Positions 1 through 8,300 of a stretch of 11,802 nucleotides of DNA are shown in pieces (position 1 is the first letter of the stretch; each line of letters opens with the position of its first letter). The notes under the pieces were generated by a model. The model had not been told where the DNA came from. It did no database searches and saw only the letters and a program-made list of their open reading frames with translations. Position numbers and translations under genes: made by a program. The stretch comes from Bacillota bacterium (GTDB taxonomy: Bacteria; Bacillota; Clostridia; Christensenellales; Aristaeellaceae), in NCBI GenBank assembly GCA_023392515.1, contig JAEVYX010000122.1, positions 1 to 11,802 on the forward strand. Direction: 5' to 3'.

Positions 1-32
1 AAAAACAAGACCGGTGTATTACCGGCCTTGTT
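1..32 (-). terminator. Intrinsic terminator of the envelope operon
   Basis: Read on the minus strand, this is a 12-bp stem (arms 4-15 and 21-32) with a 5-base loop and one G-U wobble, followed by at least five U residues running to the window edge. It lies 41 bases past the stop codon of the carbohydrate-binding protein gene, so it closes the left-hand minus-strand operon. The U-tract is on the minus-strand side, which sets the direction. Confidence 0.88.
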
Positions 33-73
33 CGTGGCACTATTCCTAATCTGTTTTCGGGATCTTAGGTTTG

Positions 74-1321
74 CTATTTGAAGGGTTTCCCGCCATGTCC
101 GCCCATATTGCCCCTGCCCCCCATCTGCGATTGGGTCATCTGTGTTACGGTTTGTCCGTTCACGGTCACGCTGCCGCCGTTGAGGGCGCCCGAATCGTTA
201 TAGTCAAAGGCGGAATTAGCCGTAATGTGAAGTGTGCCGCCGTTGATATACAGGCTGCCGTTGGAGTCCAAAGCGTCGGTATCGCCGCCGGCCATGCTGA
301 TGGTTGTCGTACCGCCGTTGATTTCCAGCAATATGCCATAGGTGCTTTTCTCTGCCGCGTTGACGCCGTCGTCGGTCGCGTAAATGCTGATCTCGCCGCC
401 GTTGATTTGGACGTGCGTACCTTCAATACCTTCCGAGCTTGTGTTGATGTTGATAACGCCGCCGTCGATTTGGACAATCGCGTTTCCCTGAATGCCGTCA
501 TCCGCGGCGGAAATATCCAGCGTCCCATTGTATATGTAGATATATCCCAGGGAAGTATCTTCCTTGTTTTCACTGTGCAGCGCATCCTTATTGGCCGTAA
601 TGGTGATTGCGCCGTCATAGATGCGAATGGAATCATTCGCCTTTAAGCCGTCTACAGCTACGGCAAGCTTATATGTACCCCCGGTGATTTTCAAATCGTC
701 TTTGGAGGTAATGCCGTTGCCTTTCGCAGAAACGATTTCCAGCGAGCCCGTTCCATTCAGTGTCAGGTCTGATTTGGAAATGATTACGGAATCCAGGCTG
801 GCGGTTTCATAGCTGCCCGATACTTCCATCCTGTTGACGCTGTCGGTCAAAGTTATAAACGCCTTGTCGGCCGATTCGATATAGATTGCGGGGGCGCTTG
901 CGTTGGTGATGATGACCCCGTCCAGTACAAGCTGGACTTTGGCTGCATCGCCGGCATCGACCACAATCGTAACCTCGCTTACCTCGCCACTGATTACATA
1001 TACGCCCTCCTGGTCAATCGTTACGTCTTCGCCGCTGACCAGTGTGACCGTTTCCGCTCCGTCCGTATTGGCCGTCTGTTCCAAATCCCGTTCTGTGAAC
1101 ATCCCCGAAACATCAAGAGCCGAACCGCCGCTCGATGAAGGGATGGCAGCCGGGGTGGTATTTGTTGCCGAGGTACTCAGCACAGTACCGGATTCCGCCG
1201 AGGATGCTGTAATCAGCCCATTGCCGCCATTGGCTCCCGCCGCGCCGCCAATCATGCTTTCGCCCACCGCGATCAAAGCAAGCATGAAAGCAACGGCTGT
1301 GATGATGAGTTTCTGTTTCAT
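74..1321 (-). CDS. Secreted beta-helix carbohydrate-binding protein (Cthe_2159/DUF4353-like)
   Basis: A 415-residue exported protein. Residues 1-25 form a basic start plus hydrophobic stretch (signal peptide or anchor). Residues 30-95 are a low-complexity linker rich in Ser, Thr, Ala and Gly. Residues 95-392 are stacked beta-helix rungs with recurring NGG/DGG turns and acidic loop motifs (DALHS 247, DDGIQG 274, SEGIEG 297, DDGVNA 317, TDALDS 348). The tail (400-415) is Gly-rich and basic. This matches the DUF4353 family; from established knowledge, Cthe_2159 of Clostridium thermocellum is a calcium-containing parallel beta-helix that binds acidic polysaccharides and cellulose. No catalytic residues can be assigned, so binding rather than cleavage is the safer reading. 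The start at 1321 is chosen because an AGGAGGG site sits 6 bases before it; an in-frame ATG 25 codons upstream (1396) lies inside the preceding gene and puts a basic, non-signal sequence before the hydrophobic segment. Last gene of the operon, 11 bases after the DUF4956 gene. Confidence 0.85.
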   Translation of the reverse strand: MKQKLIITAVAFMLALIAVGESMIGGAAGANGGNGLITASSAESGTVLSTSATNTTPAAIPSSSGGSALDVSGMFTERDLEQTANTDGAETVTLVSGEDVTIDQEGVYVISGEVSEVTIVVDAGDAAKVQLVLDGVIITNASAPAIYIESADKAFITLTDSVNRMEVSGSYETASLDSVIISKSDLTLNGTGSLEIVSAKGNGITSKDDLKITGGTYKLAVAVDGLKANDSIRIYDGAITITANKDALHSENKEDTSLGYIYIYNGTLDISAADDGIQGNAIVQIDGGVININTSSEGIEGTHVQINGGEISIYATDDGVNAAEKSTYGILLEINGGTTTISMAGGDTDALDSNGSLYINGGTLHITANSAFDYNDSGALNGGSVTVNGQTVTQMTQSQMGGRGNMGGHGGKPFK

Positions 1322-1327
1322 GTTTTT

Positions 1328-1334
1328 CCCTCCT
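1328..1334 (-). promoter_or_regulatory. Ribosome binding site deciding the start of the beta-helix gene
   Basis: AGGAGGG on the minus strand, 6 bases before the ATG at 1321. It overlaps the TAG stop codon of the upstream DUF4956 gene (1333-1335), so ribosomes finishing that gene stop on the site for the next one, which suggests translational coupling. Confidence 0.8.
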
Positions 1335-1983
1335 ACAGGACATCGCTTGCGTCCGATATATATCCGCAAATGATATCCAGATTGCCGTTTCGGCATCTTA
1401 ATTGGTCGATCAGTTCTTTTTCCCTGGTTTCATTTTTCAGGACAATATCATAGGACAGTTGAAACAGGCTGCCCATGTTGGTCGTCCTCACACGTTTGAG
1501 CTTGTGCGACTCGGTATATTCGGCGAACAAATCGTCAAACAGGCCGGCATAGTCCAAACTCTCCGGTATGGTAATGCGCAGCTGCTTGCGCATTTGCCTG
1601 GGTTCGCCAAACGTGCTGCCAAACAGCAGCAGGGCAGCCGCGCCGATCAGCGCCGTAAACACTGCTGCATACAGAATATATCCCATCCCAGTTGCCAAAC
1701 CAACAGCCATTGAGAAGAAGATAAACCCGATTTCCTTTGCTGTGCCCGGAATGGAGCGGAACCGCACCAGGCCGAAAGCGCCCATCACCGCTATCCCTGT
1801 GCCAACACTGCCATTGACGATGGAGATCACCGCGCCGACCATCGCCGGCAGCAGCACCAGCATAGCGACAAACTGCTTGCTATAGCTGTTCCTGTACATA
1901 TAAAACTGAGCAATCACAAACCCGAGCAGCAATCCCGCACCCGTATGCAACAGCGTCGCCGCCAAATCAAAATTATCCAACAT
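1333..1983 (-). CDS. DUF4956 family membrane protein
   Basis: A 216-residue membrane protein. Hydrophobic segments at about residues 9-30, 37-60, 62-76 and 84-122 give roughly four to five membrane helices; residues 125-216 form a soluble domain, probably cytosolic. The conserved core includes the glycine-rich GTGIAVMGAFGLVRFRSIPG region (61-80) followed by a TAKEIGFIFF stretch; this small-residue plus RFRS pattern is what I recognise as DUF4956. The function of the family is not established; from knowledge of genomes it commonly sits beside VTC-domain genes, as here, and is a plausible membrane partner of the polymerase-like protein. The start is supported by an AAGGGGAG site about 6 bases upstream. 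The gene follows the VTC gene after 13 bases and its stop codon overlaps the ribosome binding site of the next gene. Family confidence is good; role is inferred only from context. Confidence 0.85.
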   Translation of the reverse strand: MLDNFDLAATLLHTGAGLLLGFVIAQFYMYRNSYSKQFVAMLVLLPAMVGAVISIVNGSVGTGIAVMGAFGLVRFRSIPGTAKEIGFIFFSMAVGLATGMGYILYAAVFTALIGAAALLLFGSTFGEPRQMRKQLRITIPESLDYAGLFDDLFAEYTESHKLKRVRTTNMGSLFQLSYDIVLKNETREKELIDQLRCRNGNLDIICGYISDASDVL

Positions 1984-1996
1984 AGAATTCTCCCCT

Positions 1997-2734
1997 TTAC
2001 GCTACATTTTTCCTTGCTGCCAGTAAGATCACCGGTATATTGCTGCCCATCATATAGTTTTGATAACAATACCCATACTTTGAAAAGGAAGTCGGATAGA
2101 CTTTCTGCTCATCAAGCGCTCTGCAAAGCCATAGAGGGATGGCACCAAGCACTTTAATTTCGGTCAGGTGCTGCGATTCCCCGAGTATCATCTGCCCGTA
2201 GTCCCCGCTGCTCAGGTTCAAATCATCACACCGAAACCGAATATTCTCGTCAAAAGTAATGCGCAGGCTCTCATCACCAATCCCTTTGAGGGCAACGCGG
2301 TCATACGCGATATAAACCTTAGGCCGCAGATGGTACAGCGACATAAAATACTCGATCTCATGCATCACCTGCTGCGGCACGTCCGGCCGTATACCATGTT
2401 CCAGATAGTCGCACAAATCCTGCATGCGCATGGAGACGCGCCGCTTGAACACTTCCTGCTTAAACTTCTTTTTCAGCTCTAAAAAGACTGTGTCCTGAGC
2501 GCCGGGTGTTCCGTAGCTGCGCACTCTGAGCTTTTCCTTATATACAGGTTTTTCGATGGACATTCGCACTATTTGAAAGCTATCCGTATCGTAGTACAGA
2601 TTGCAGATTGGATACCTGCCATATTCATCGGGGCTGGTATACGGATTAATCGCTTTGCGAAAAGCTTTGTATTGCTGATCGTCCATCATATATTTCAACT
2701 CATTGCGCATAAAGGTGCTCATATTGTCAGCCAT
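1997..2734 (-). CDS. VTC-domain protein (polyphosphate-polymerase-like)
   Basis: A 245-residue soluble protein without signal peptide or membrane helix, made almost entirely of a VTC domain. The tunnel-lining charged motifs are present in order: RNELK (R10, E12, K14), YYDTD (48-51), KLRVRSYG (K68, R70, R72), FLELKKK (E86, K88), RRV (98-100), YDR (144-146), RITFDENI (158-165), TEIK (E192, K194) and SFSKYG (K219). In eukaryotic VTC4 this fold polymerises polyphosphate from ATP at the membrane face with a metal ion. The conserved basic and acidic residues here argue for an active enzyme handling phosphate or nucleotide, but the product in bacterial members of this subgroup is not known to me. 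It lacks the SPX domain and the membrane helices of the yeast protein; the adjacent DUF4956 protein may supply the membrane part. ATG at 2734 is preferred over the TTG one codon earlier because it lies 7 bases from an AAGGAGGG site. Confidence 0.88.
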   Translation of the reverse strand: MADNMSTFMRNELKYMMDDQQYKAFRKAINPYTSPDEYGRYPICNLYYDTDSFQIVRMSIEKPVYKEKLRVRSYGTPGAQDTVFLELKKKFKQEVFKRRVSMRMQDLCDYLEHGIRPDVPQQVMHEIEYFMSLYHLRPKVYIAYDRVALKGIGDESLRITFDENIRFRCDDLNLSSGDYGQMILGESQHLTEIKVLGAIPLWLCRALDEQKVYPTSFSKYGYCYQNYMMGSNIPVILLAARKNVA

Positions 2735-2741
2735 CAAGTTG

Positions 2742-2749
2742 CCCTCCTT
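2742..2749 (-). promoter_or_regulatory. Ribosome binding site of the VTC gene
   Basis: AAGGAGGG on the minus strand. It is 7 bases from the ATG at 2734 but only 4 bases from the TTG at 2737, which favours the ATG as the true start. Confidence 0.75.
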
Positions 2750-2805
2750 GCAGTTATCCCAAAGTCATTTTTTAATCTGTTTTCCGGCAAAATCCAGTGC
2801 TTGCA

Positions 2806-3243
2806 TCAAATCACAGGGGAGTGGTTCTTTTTGTACTTCTTTTCCCTTGCAAAAAATCCAACAACCCCGGCAGCGGCAAACAGGCCGCCTACAATATAAA
2901 ACACCACCGTATATGGAGACGATGTGCCTGCGATATCGAATATGCCTTGCAGCAGACTGCCGATGGTCAGCGTGGCAACGCCGGAATTGTAGAGGGTGTA
3001 ATGCACTCTGTAATTTGGCGTTGCGTCCGCCGCAGGCATCAGCAGCCAGAGCAGTGAGAAAACCAACGCACCCCCGACCAGCGGATAAAGGAACATCAGC
3101 GACATCCAGCGCGAATAAACGCCATGACCATACAGTGCGTAAACCGTGTCAATCAGAATGCATAAAGCGCTGACGCCAAGATAAACCAACAGGGTTTTCA
3201 TCAGCTGCCGCCCGCGTTTGAGCCTATAAGCCAAAGTAGACAA
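2806..3243 (-). CDS. Small four-helix membrane protein, unknown function
   Basis: A 145-residue hydrophobic protein I cannot assign to a named family. Predicted helices by eye are at about 16-37, 47-69, 84-104 and 111-131. A short loop with NYRVHY (77-82) separates helices 2 and 3, and a lysine-rich tail (REKKYKKN, 133-140) probably faces the cytosol. There are no catalytic motifs. The start is uncertain. ATG 3243 has a GAGAGGAG site 10 bases upstream but overlaps the preceding glycosidase gene by 20 bases. ATG 3201 (residue 15, MKTLLVYLG) has a weaker GGGCGG site 6 bases upstream, would not overlap, and begins directly at helix 1. The first gives a basic N-terminus (RLKRGR). It sits between the glycosidase and VTC genes, so it is probably part of the same envelope function, perhaps as an accessory or scaffold. 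A 71-base gap before the VTC gene shows no terminator. Confidence 0.72.
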   Translation of the reverse strand: MSTLAYRLKRGRQLMKTLLVYLGVSALCILIDTVYALYGHGVYSRWMSLMFLYPLVGGALVFSLLWLLMPAADATPNYRVHYTLYNSGVATLTIGSLLQGIFDIAGTSSPYTVVFYIVGGLFAAAGVVGFFAREKKYKKNHSPVI

Positions 3244-4165
3244 TGTCGCTCACGCTCCTCTCCCCATAGGATCTTCCATCTGTCGGGTTGTTGATTACCT
3301 GGCCGTTAAACCACATGGTGGAGGAACCTCCCCCATCCAGGTTATAGGCAACCATGCAGCCGTGTTCTGCGAAAAGCTGCGCCAGTTCCAACAGGGACAG
3401 TCCGGCGCTCTGGGCTGTGCGCCCATCGGATACAATCACGATATAATGGAGCGCCGAAACCTGTCCGATAGCTGTTCTCGGGTTGCTGCTCTTGGCTTTT
3501 CCCACTTCGCTGTTTCTGGATACCACAATCTCGCCGTTGTTGATCAGCGCAGGTCCGAAGGACAGCACCTGCCATGCGCCGGCGTCCAGCAGGCTTTGCG
3601 CGGTTGTATCACGCTCATTTACAATGGAGAAATTGGCGTCGCTGTCAATCACCAGATCATCATTGCCTCCCGAGGTATCCCTGTACAAAACGCCGTTCCG
3701 GATGACGTAGCCATCGTTTCTGAAACCGTAATAATCCCCGTTGATAGCAAAAATGGCATCGTTCCTTTCCGCCATTGCCGACGTCGCTTCCTTAATGTTT
3801 CGCCCGTAGGCGCCGTTTGCCAGCGCAGTTTTAAGATACGAAGCATCGGAAACCTGAATATCGGCAATGTATGCGGTCGTATCGGAGATATCAACCGTTT
3901 CCAGCGTAATCCGGATGTTTTCGTCCTCATAGGAAATGTTGGTCACGAATGCATTTGCAGCGGTTCCCGCCTCAGATGTATCGTCTGTCTCCACTGCGCC
4001 GGTATCCGCTTTCGCCGATGCGCTCGCACTCACGTACAGATTTCCGGCGGTGGAAACCAGTGCCCGCGGGATCACAAAGGTATCAAGCAGCACATACGTG
4101 CTGAACAAAACCAGAACAAGTGAATACATGATTGCCCATCCGAAGGGTTTCCTTAAAATCCCCAT
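3224..4165 (-). CDS. Membrane-anchored phosphodiester glycosidase family protein (NAGPA domain)
   Basis: A 313-residue protein. A single membrane helix (residues 9-32) is followed by IPRALVS, a low-complexity linker (45-72), and an extracellular NAGPA-type domain to the end. The domain shows the expected sequence of motifs: INGDYYGFRNDGYVIRNG (141-158), FGPALINNGE (203-212), NPRTAIGQ (228-235), VSDGRTAQSAGLSLLELAQL (245-264), YNLDGGGSSTMWFNG (274-288) and RSVSDIVY (303-310). NAGPA domains cleave GlcNAc-1-phosphodiesters in the human uncovering enzyme, and bacterial relatives act on phosphodiester-linked glycans, so a cell-wall or surface polymer is the likely target; the actual substrate is unknown. 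ATG 4165 is chosen because an AGAGGAG site lies 6 bases upstream; a TTG six codons earlier (4183) has no site. First gene of the operon, 240 bases from ftsY with that block's terminator between, so it probably has its own promoter, although I see no convincing -35/-10 pair. Confidence 0.9.
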   Translation of the reverse strand: MGILRKPFGWAIMYSLVLVLFSTYVLLDTFVIPRALVSTAGNLYVSASASAKADTGAVETDDTSEAGTAANAFVTNISYEDENIRITLETVDISDTTAYIADIQVSDASYLKTALANGAYGRNIKEATSAMAERNDAIFAINGDYYGFRNDGYVIRNGVLYRDTSGGNDDLVIDSDANFSIVNERDTTAQSLLDAGAWQVLSFGPALINNGEIVVSRNSEVGKAKSSNPRTAIGQVSALHYIVIVSDGRTAQSAGLSLLELAQLFAEHGCMVAYNLDGGGSSTMWFNGQVINNPTDGRSYGERSVSDIVYFGL

Positions 4166-4171
4166 GCATTT

Positions 4172-4178
4172 CTCCTCT
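4172..4178 (-). promoter_or_regulatory. Ribosome binding site deciding the glycosidase start
   Basis: AGAGGAG on the minus strand, 6 bases before the ATG at 4165. It lies downstream of the alternative TTG codon (4183), which rules out that earlier start. Confidence 0.78.
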
Positions 4179-4238
4179 TTCAATCTTGGTACGGTCCTAT
4201 CGTAACAGCATCACCGTAAATGTAGCTAAAGAGGCGGT

Positions 4239-4257
4239 GAACATTGCATGAATGTTC
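4239..4257. promoter_or_regulatory. Perfect 7-bp inverted repeat, candidate operator
   Basis: The sequence GAACATTGCATGAATGTTC has perfect 7-base arms around a 5-base spacer. It lies in the 138-base gap between the ftsY-block terminator and the glycosidase start, 74 bases before that ATG on the minus strand. It is followed by no U-tract, so it is not a terminator. Length and symmetry fit a dimeric repressor or activator site. Its GAAC and GTTC half-sites are 11 bases apart, not the 4 of a Firmicute LexA box. The bound protein is unknown; chance occurrence is possible. Confidence 0.4.
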
Positions 4258-4303
4258 TGTGCATTTTTTGAAAACATGACTGCTGATTGTATATGTAAAC
4301 AGC

Positions 4304-4336
4304 AAAAAACCCTCAAGCCTTATGGGCTCAAGGGTT
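4304..4336 (-). terminator. Intrinsic terminator after ftsY
   Basis: On the minus strand, arms 4325-4336 and 4308-4319 form a continuous 12-bp stem with two G-U wobbles and a 5-base loop, followed by a run of U residues. Read on the plus strand the wobbles become C-A mismatches and no T-tract follows, so it acts on minus-strand transcripts. It lies 69 bases after the ftsY stop and separates the ftsY block from the envelope operon. Confidence 0.88.
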
Positions 4337-4405
4337 CTTCGTTTGGACAATGCCGATATTGCTGATTCAATCGATGGCGGGTATACTCTGAAACGGAGAA
4401 TCTTG

Positions 4406-5314
4406 CTAAAACAAGGCATCCACAAAGGATTTGCTGTCAAAGGGCTGCAAATCGTCTATTCCTTCCCCAACCCCCACATACCACACGGGCACATTCAACT
4501 CCCTGCGGATGGCAATGGCGATTCCGCCTTTGGCAGTCCCATCCAGCTTGGTGAGCACAATGCCGTTGATTTCGGCAAATTCCTTAAAGGTTCGGGCCTG
4601 GGAAAGGCCATTTTGGCCGGTGGTGGCATCCAGTACCAGCATGCAGCGCACATCGGCCTCGGGGTATTCCCGGTCGATCACCTTGCGCATTTTCTGCAAT
4701 TCATCCATCAGGTTCTTTTTATTGTGCAGCCGTCCCGCCGTATCCACAATCAGAAGGTCGGCCTTGTGTGCCTTGGCCGACTGCACCGCATCAAACACCA
4801 CCGCAGCCGGGTCAGCCCCTTCCCCGTGACGCACGATGGGCACCCTGGCCCGCTCTGCCCAAATGCTCAATTGGTCTGCCGCGGCTGCCCGGAAGGTATC
4901 CGCCGCGGCCAGCATCACCGTGCGGCCTATGGCCTGAAAGCGCAGCGCCAGCTTCCCGATGGTGGTGGTCTTGCCGACCCCGTTGACGCCGACCACGAAC
5001 ATGACCATAGGCCAGCGCAGCGGCGGACGGGGGATGTTCATCTCCTCGGCAATAATCTCCCGAAGGATTTCCCTCGCCCTGACGGCGCTTTTTATGTTCT
5101 CCTTTTTGACGCGCTGTTTCAATTTATCCAGGATGTCCGTCGTAGCGCCTGTGCCCACATCCGCCAGGATTAAAATGTCGGTCAGTTCCTCATAAAAATC
5201 GTCGTCCACAACGCCGGCATGCTCTACCAGATCATCCATTTTTCCTGCCAGGTTGGACCGGGTTTTGCTCAGCCCTTCCTTCAGCCGTGCAAAAAGGCCT
5301 TTCTTTTCCTCCAT
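4406..5314 (-). CDS. ftsY: Signal recognition particle receptor FtsY
   Basis: A 302-residue SRP receptor GTPase. With SRP (Ffh plus 4.5S RNA) it delivers ribosomes making membrane proteins to the SecYEG translocon at the inner face of the membrane. The N-terminal helical N domain spans residues 1-95; the G domain follows with P-loop GVNGVGKT (109-116), DTFRAAA (139-145), DTAGR (191-195), TKLDGTAKGG (255-264) and the closing GVGEGIDDLQPFD (281-293). The long acidic A domain of enterobacterial FtsY is absent, as is usual in Gram-positives. A strong AAGGAGGG site 6 bases upstream supports the ATG. The gene starts 17 bases after the smc stop and is the last of its block; ffh, often next in Firmicutes, is not in this window. 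Confidence 0.97.
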   Translation of the reverse strand: MEEKKGLFARLKEGLSKTRSNLAGKMDDLVEHAGVVDDDFYEELTDILILADVGTGATTDILDKLKQRVKKENIKSAVRAREILREIIAEEMNIPRPPLRWPMVMFVVGVNGVGKTTTIGKLALRFQAIGRTVMLAAADTFRAAAADQLSIWAERARVPIVRHGEGADPAAVVFDAVQSAKAHKADLLIVDTAGRLHNKKNLMDELQKMRKVIDREYPEADVRCMLVLDATTGQNGLSQARTFKEFAEINGIVLTKLDGTAKGGIAIAIRRELNVPVWYVGVGEGIDDLQPFDSKSFVDALF

Positions 5315-5331
5315 GGAACTCCCTCCTTCGG

Positions 5332-8300
5332 CTATGCCTGATAATCCGTCAGGTTCACAGATACCATTTTGGATACGCCCTGCTCTTCCATGGCCACGCC
5401 ATACAAAGCATCGCAGCGCTCCATCGTCCCTTTGCGGTGGGTAACCACCACAAATTGCGTCTTCTTGCCGTATTCGGAAAGATAGTCGGCAAAATAGCCG
5501 ATGTTTGCCTCATCCAGGGCCGCCTCAATCTCGTCCAGGATGCAAAAGGGTGTGGGCTTCAACTTCAGCATGGCAAAGAGGATGGCAATGGCCGTCAGCG
5601 CCCGCTCTCCGCCGGACAAAAGCGACAACAATTGCAGCTTTTTTCCCGGCGGCTGGGCAATGATTTCAATGCCGCAATTCAGCGCGTCGTTCGGGTCGGA
5701 CAATTTCAGTTCCGCCATCCCGCCCCCAAAGAGGCGCACAAAGGTTTCCTGAAAATAGCCCTTGAGGAGGTCAAACTGCTGCACAAACTGCTGCTCCATT
5801 TGAACCAGCAGCTTTTCGATGAGGGTATGCAGGTCCTCCTCCGCTTTTTTCAGGTCCTGCTCCTGGGTGGTAAGCTCTTCAAAGCGTCCCTTGGCCGCGG
5901 CATACTCCTCGATGGCGTTGACATTCACCGTACCCATGGCGCGGATCTGCTCCCGCAGCTCCTGGGCCTGCTTTTCTCCAGCTGACAGGTCAAACTTTTC
6001 AGCCCGGAAGGTTTCTGCCCCGCCATAGGTCAATTCATACTCGTTCCAAATCCGCTCCTGCATGGCGGTAAGGTCCGCCTCCACCCGGGCGTAGTTCAGT
6101 TCTGCCCGGTGCAGCTTTTCCGTTTGCTCGGCGCTTTCCTGGTGCAGCGCCTCCATATCCTTTTGAACCGCACGCAATTGCGCTTGCTGCTCCGCCCGCT
6201 TCTTTTCCAGCTCGTCCACCAGCGTTTTGGCGCTTTCCACCAGTTGGGAAAGCTCCAATTCTGCCCGGCGGCAATCTTCCAGGGCCAATTCATCCTGCTT
6301 GAACGCACGCTCGGCCTGGCTTAATTGATCCCGAATGCTTTTTTGCGCCGCGCGGCTCTTATGCATTTCCTCCTGCAGGCGCGCCCTGTCCCTTTGCAGG
6401 CTTTCCAGCTCATGCTCCCGCTGGGAATGATTAAGGCGGCGGCTTGTAACCTCTTCGCGCAAGTTTTCCATCACCTGCCGGGCCGCATGCATCTCCCCTT
6501 GCAGGGTTTGAGCCTTTTGCTGCATGGCTTCCTGGTCCATGGATTCAGTGTCCGTCTGCCTGGAAATCTTCTGCAGGTCTTCTTCAATTTCCTGAATGCT
6601 CTCAGTCAGCTGCTGGTGGGCATCCCGGGTTTTTTCAAGGCGGCGACTGATATCCTGAAGCTCCGCCCGGGCGTTTGCAATGCGCTCCTCATCCCGGGCA
6701 ACGGCAATTTCCTCCTGATGAACCCGCTGCATGGCCTCGCCCCGCAGGCGCTTTTTCTCCTGGCGTTCGTTTTCCAGCACTTCCAGCGCCTGGCGCTCTT
6801 TTGCAAGCTGCGCCTCCAATTGCGTAAGGGACTGGCGCATTTCGCCAATCTCCCGCTCCCGGCCCAGTAGGTTCGTTACCTTGGCCTTGACCGAGCCACC
6901 GGTAATGGAGCCGCCGCTGTGCATAACGTCTCCCTGCAGTGTCACCAGGCGGAAAGCCTGCCTCCCCGCGCGCATGATGGCGATACCCGCATCCAGGTTT
7001 TCCGCCACAATGGTGCGGCCCAGCAAGTTCTCCATAATCTCCCGGTATTGGGGCTCAAAGGAGATCAGTTCGCTGGCAACCCCCAGGCAGCCGGGCATTT
7101 GCAGCACTGCCCGCTCTTCTTTTGTCAGCACACGGCCCCGGATGGTGTTCATGGGCAGAAAGGTTGCCCGGCCCAATTGATTCTGGCGCAGATAGTCGAT
7201 CATCCGCTTGGCGGTGGGCTCGTCCTGGGTGACGATGTTTTGCAGCGCACCACCCAGCACCATATCAATGGCTGTTTCCAGGTCCTTGGGCACCTGCATG
7301 AGCATGGCCACAACGCCCTTGACTCCGTTTTCCCCCCGGGCCTTGGCATAGGTGAGGGTCTTGCGCACCGACTGGGTATAGCCCTCATACTCCCGGGCCA
7401 TTTCCTCCAACAGTTTCAGCCGGCCGGCCAAATCCTGCCGCCTGGCCGCGCCCTGCTGCATGGCCTCCTGGCGCTTTGCCATTTCCCCGCCCAGGGTTTG
7501 AACGGCAATGTCCAGGTCCGCCGCTTCCTTTTGCAGGCGGCAAAAGCCCGCCTTCGTCTCCTCGCTCAGGGCTATGGCGGATGATTGATTCTTTAATGCC
7601 TCTTGTTCCTTACCGGCAAGCTCTTCCTCACTCTTTAAAAGCTCTGTCAGCCGGTCCTGCATTTGCGCCTTGATCGCCTGCTGCCGGGATTGGGCCGTGC
7701 GCACGCTGCTCAAGCGGTTCATTGCTTCCAGGATGGCCGCCTTATGGCTTTCAAAGGCTTCCTCCCGCTTTTCGGCCTCCAGCTGAGCTTCCTGAAGGCG
7801 GGTTTGATCCGCTTCCAGTGCCTTCAAGGAGGCTTGAACAGCCTCCTCCTTCTCCCGCAGGCTGCCTTCCCAGTCGGTCTGGGCGGATTCCTGGGTAAGA
7901 AGCTTCCGTTCCAGCTCCTCCGCTTCCTGCCGAAGCCGGGCTTCGTTTTCCTGCCCATTTTCCAGGCGCTGCGCGTATTTTTCCAATTCGGCCTTTTTTT
8001 CATGCCACTGGTCGTTTTTTGTCATCCAGTCCGACCTAGCCAGGCTGATTTCTTCCTCCAGCTGGGCCAAAGCATTTTCGATGGTTTCCCGCTCCAGGGT
8101 TTTTTGCGTCAATTGCTCCGCGTTTTGCGCAAGCACTTCCCGAAAGCCTTCCAGCGACTGGCTGAGGGAAGTCATGCGCTCCTTTGTTTTGTCATGGCGG
8201 ATTAAAAATATGTTCAGGGCGAGGCCCTTCAATTGCTCCGACAAAAGCAAATACGCCCTTGCCGTTTCCGCCTGGCGGCTCAAGGGCTCGATATGGCGCT

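Noticed and set aside
71..646. A 191-codon plus-strand open frame rich in Val, Ala and Asp
   Set aside because: It is a mirror of the repetitive beta-helix coding sequence; the repeats on the real strand create the apparent repeat pattern here.
1322..1396. A 25-codon N-terminal extension of the beta-helix protein
   Set aside because: It lies within the DUF4956 coding region, puts a basic sequence ahead of the signal-like helix, and ignores the strong AGGAGGG site before 1321.
4239..4257. A LexA (SOS) box
   Set aside because: The GAAC and GTTC half-sites are separated by 11 bases instead of the 4 expected in Firmicute LexA sites.
4322..5173. A 283-codon open frame on the plus strand opposite ftsY
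   Set aside because: It is a shadow of ftsY, it begins inside the ftsY terminator, and it has no motif or convincing ribosome site.
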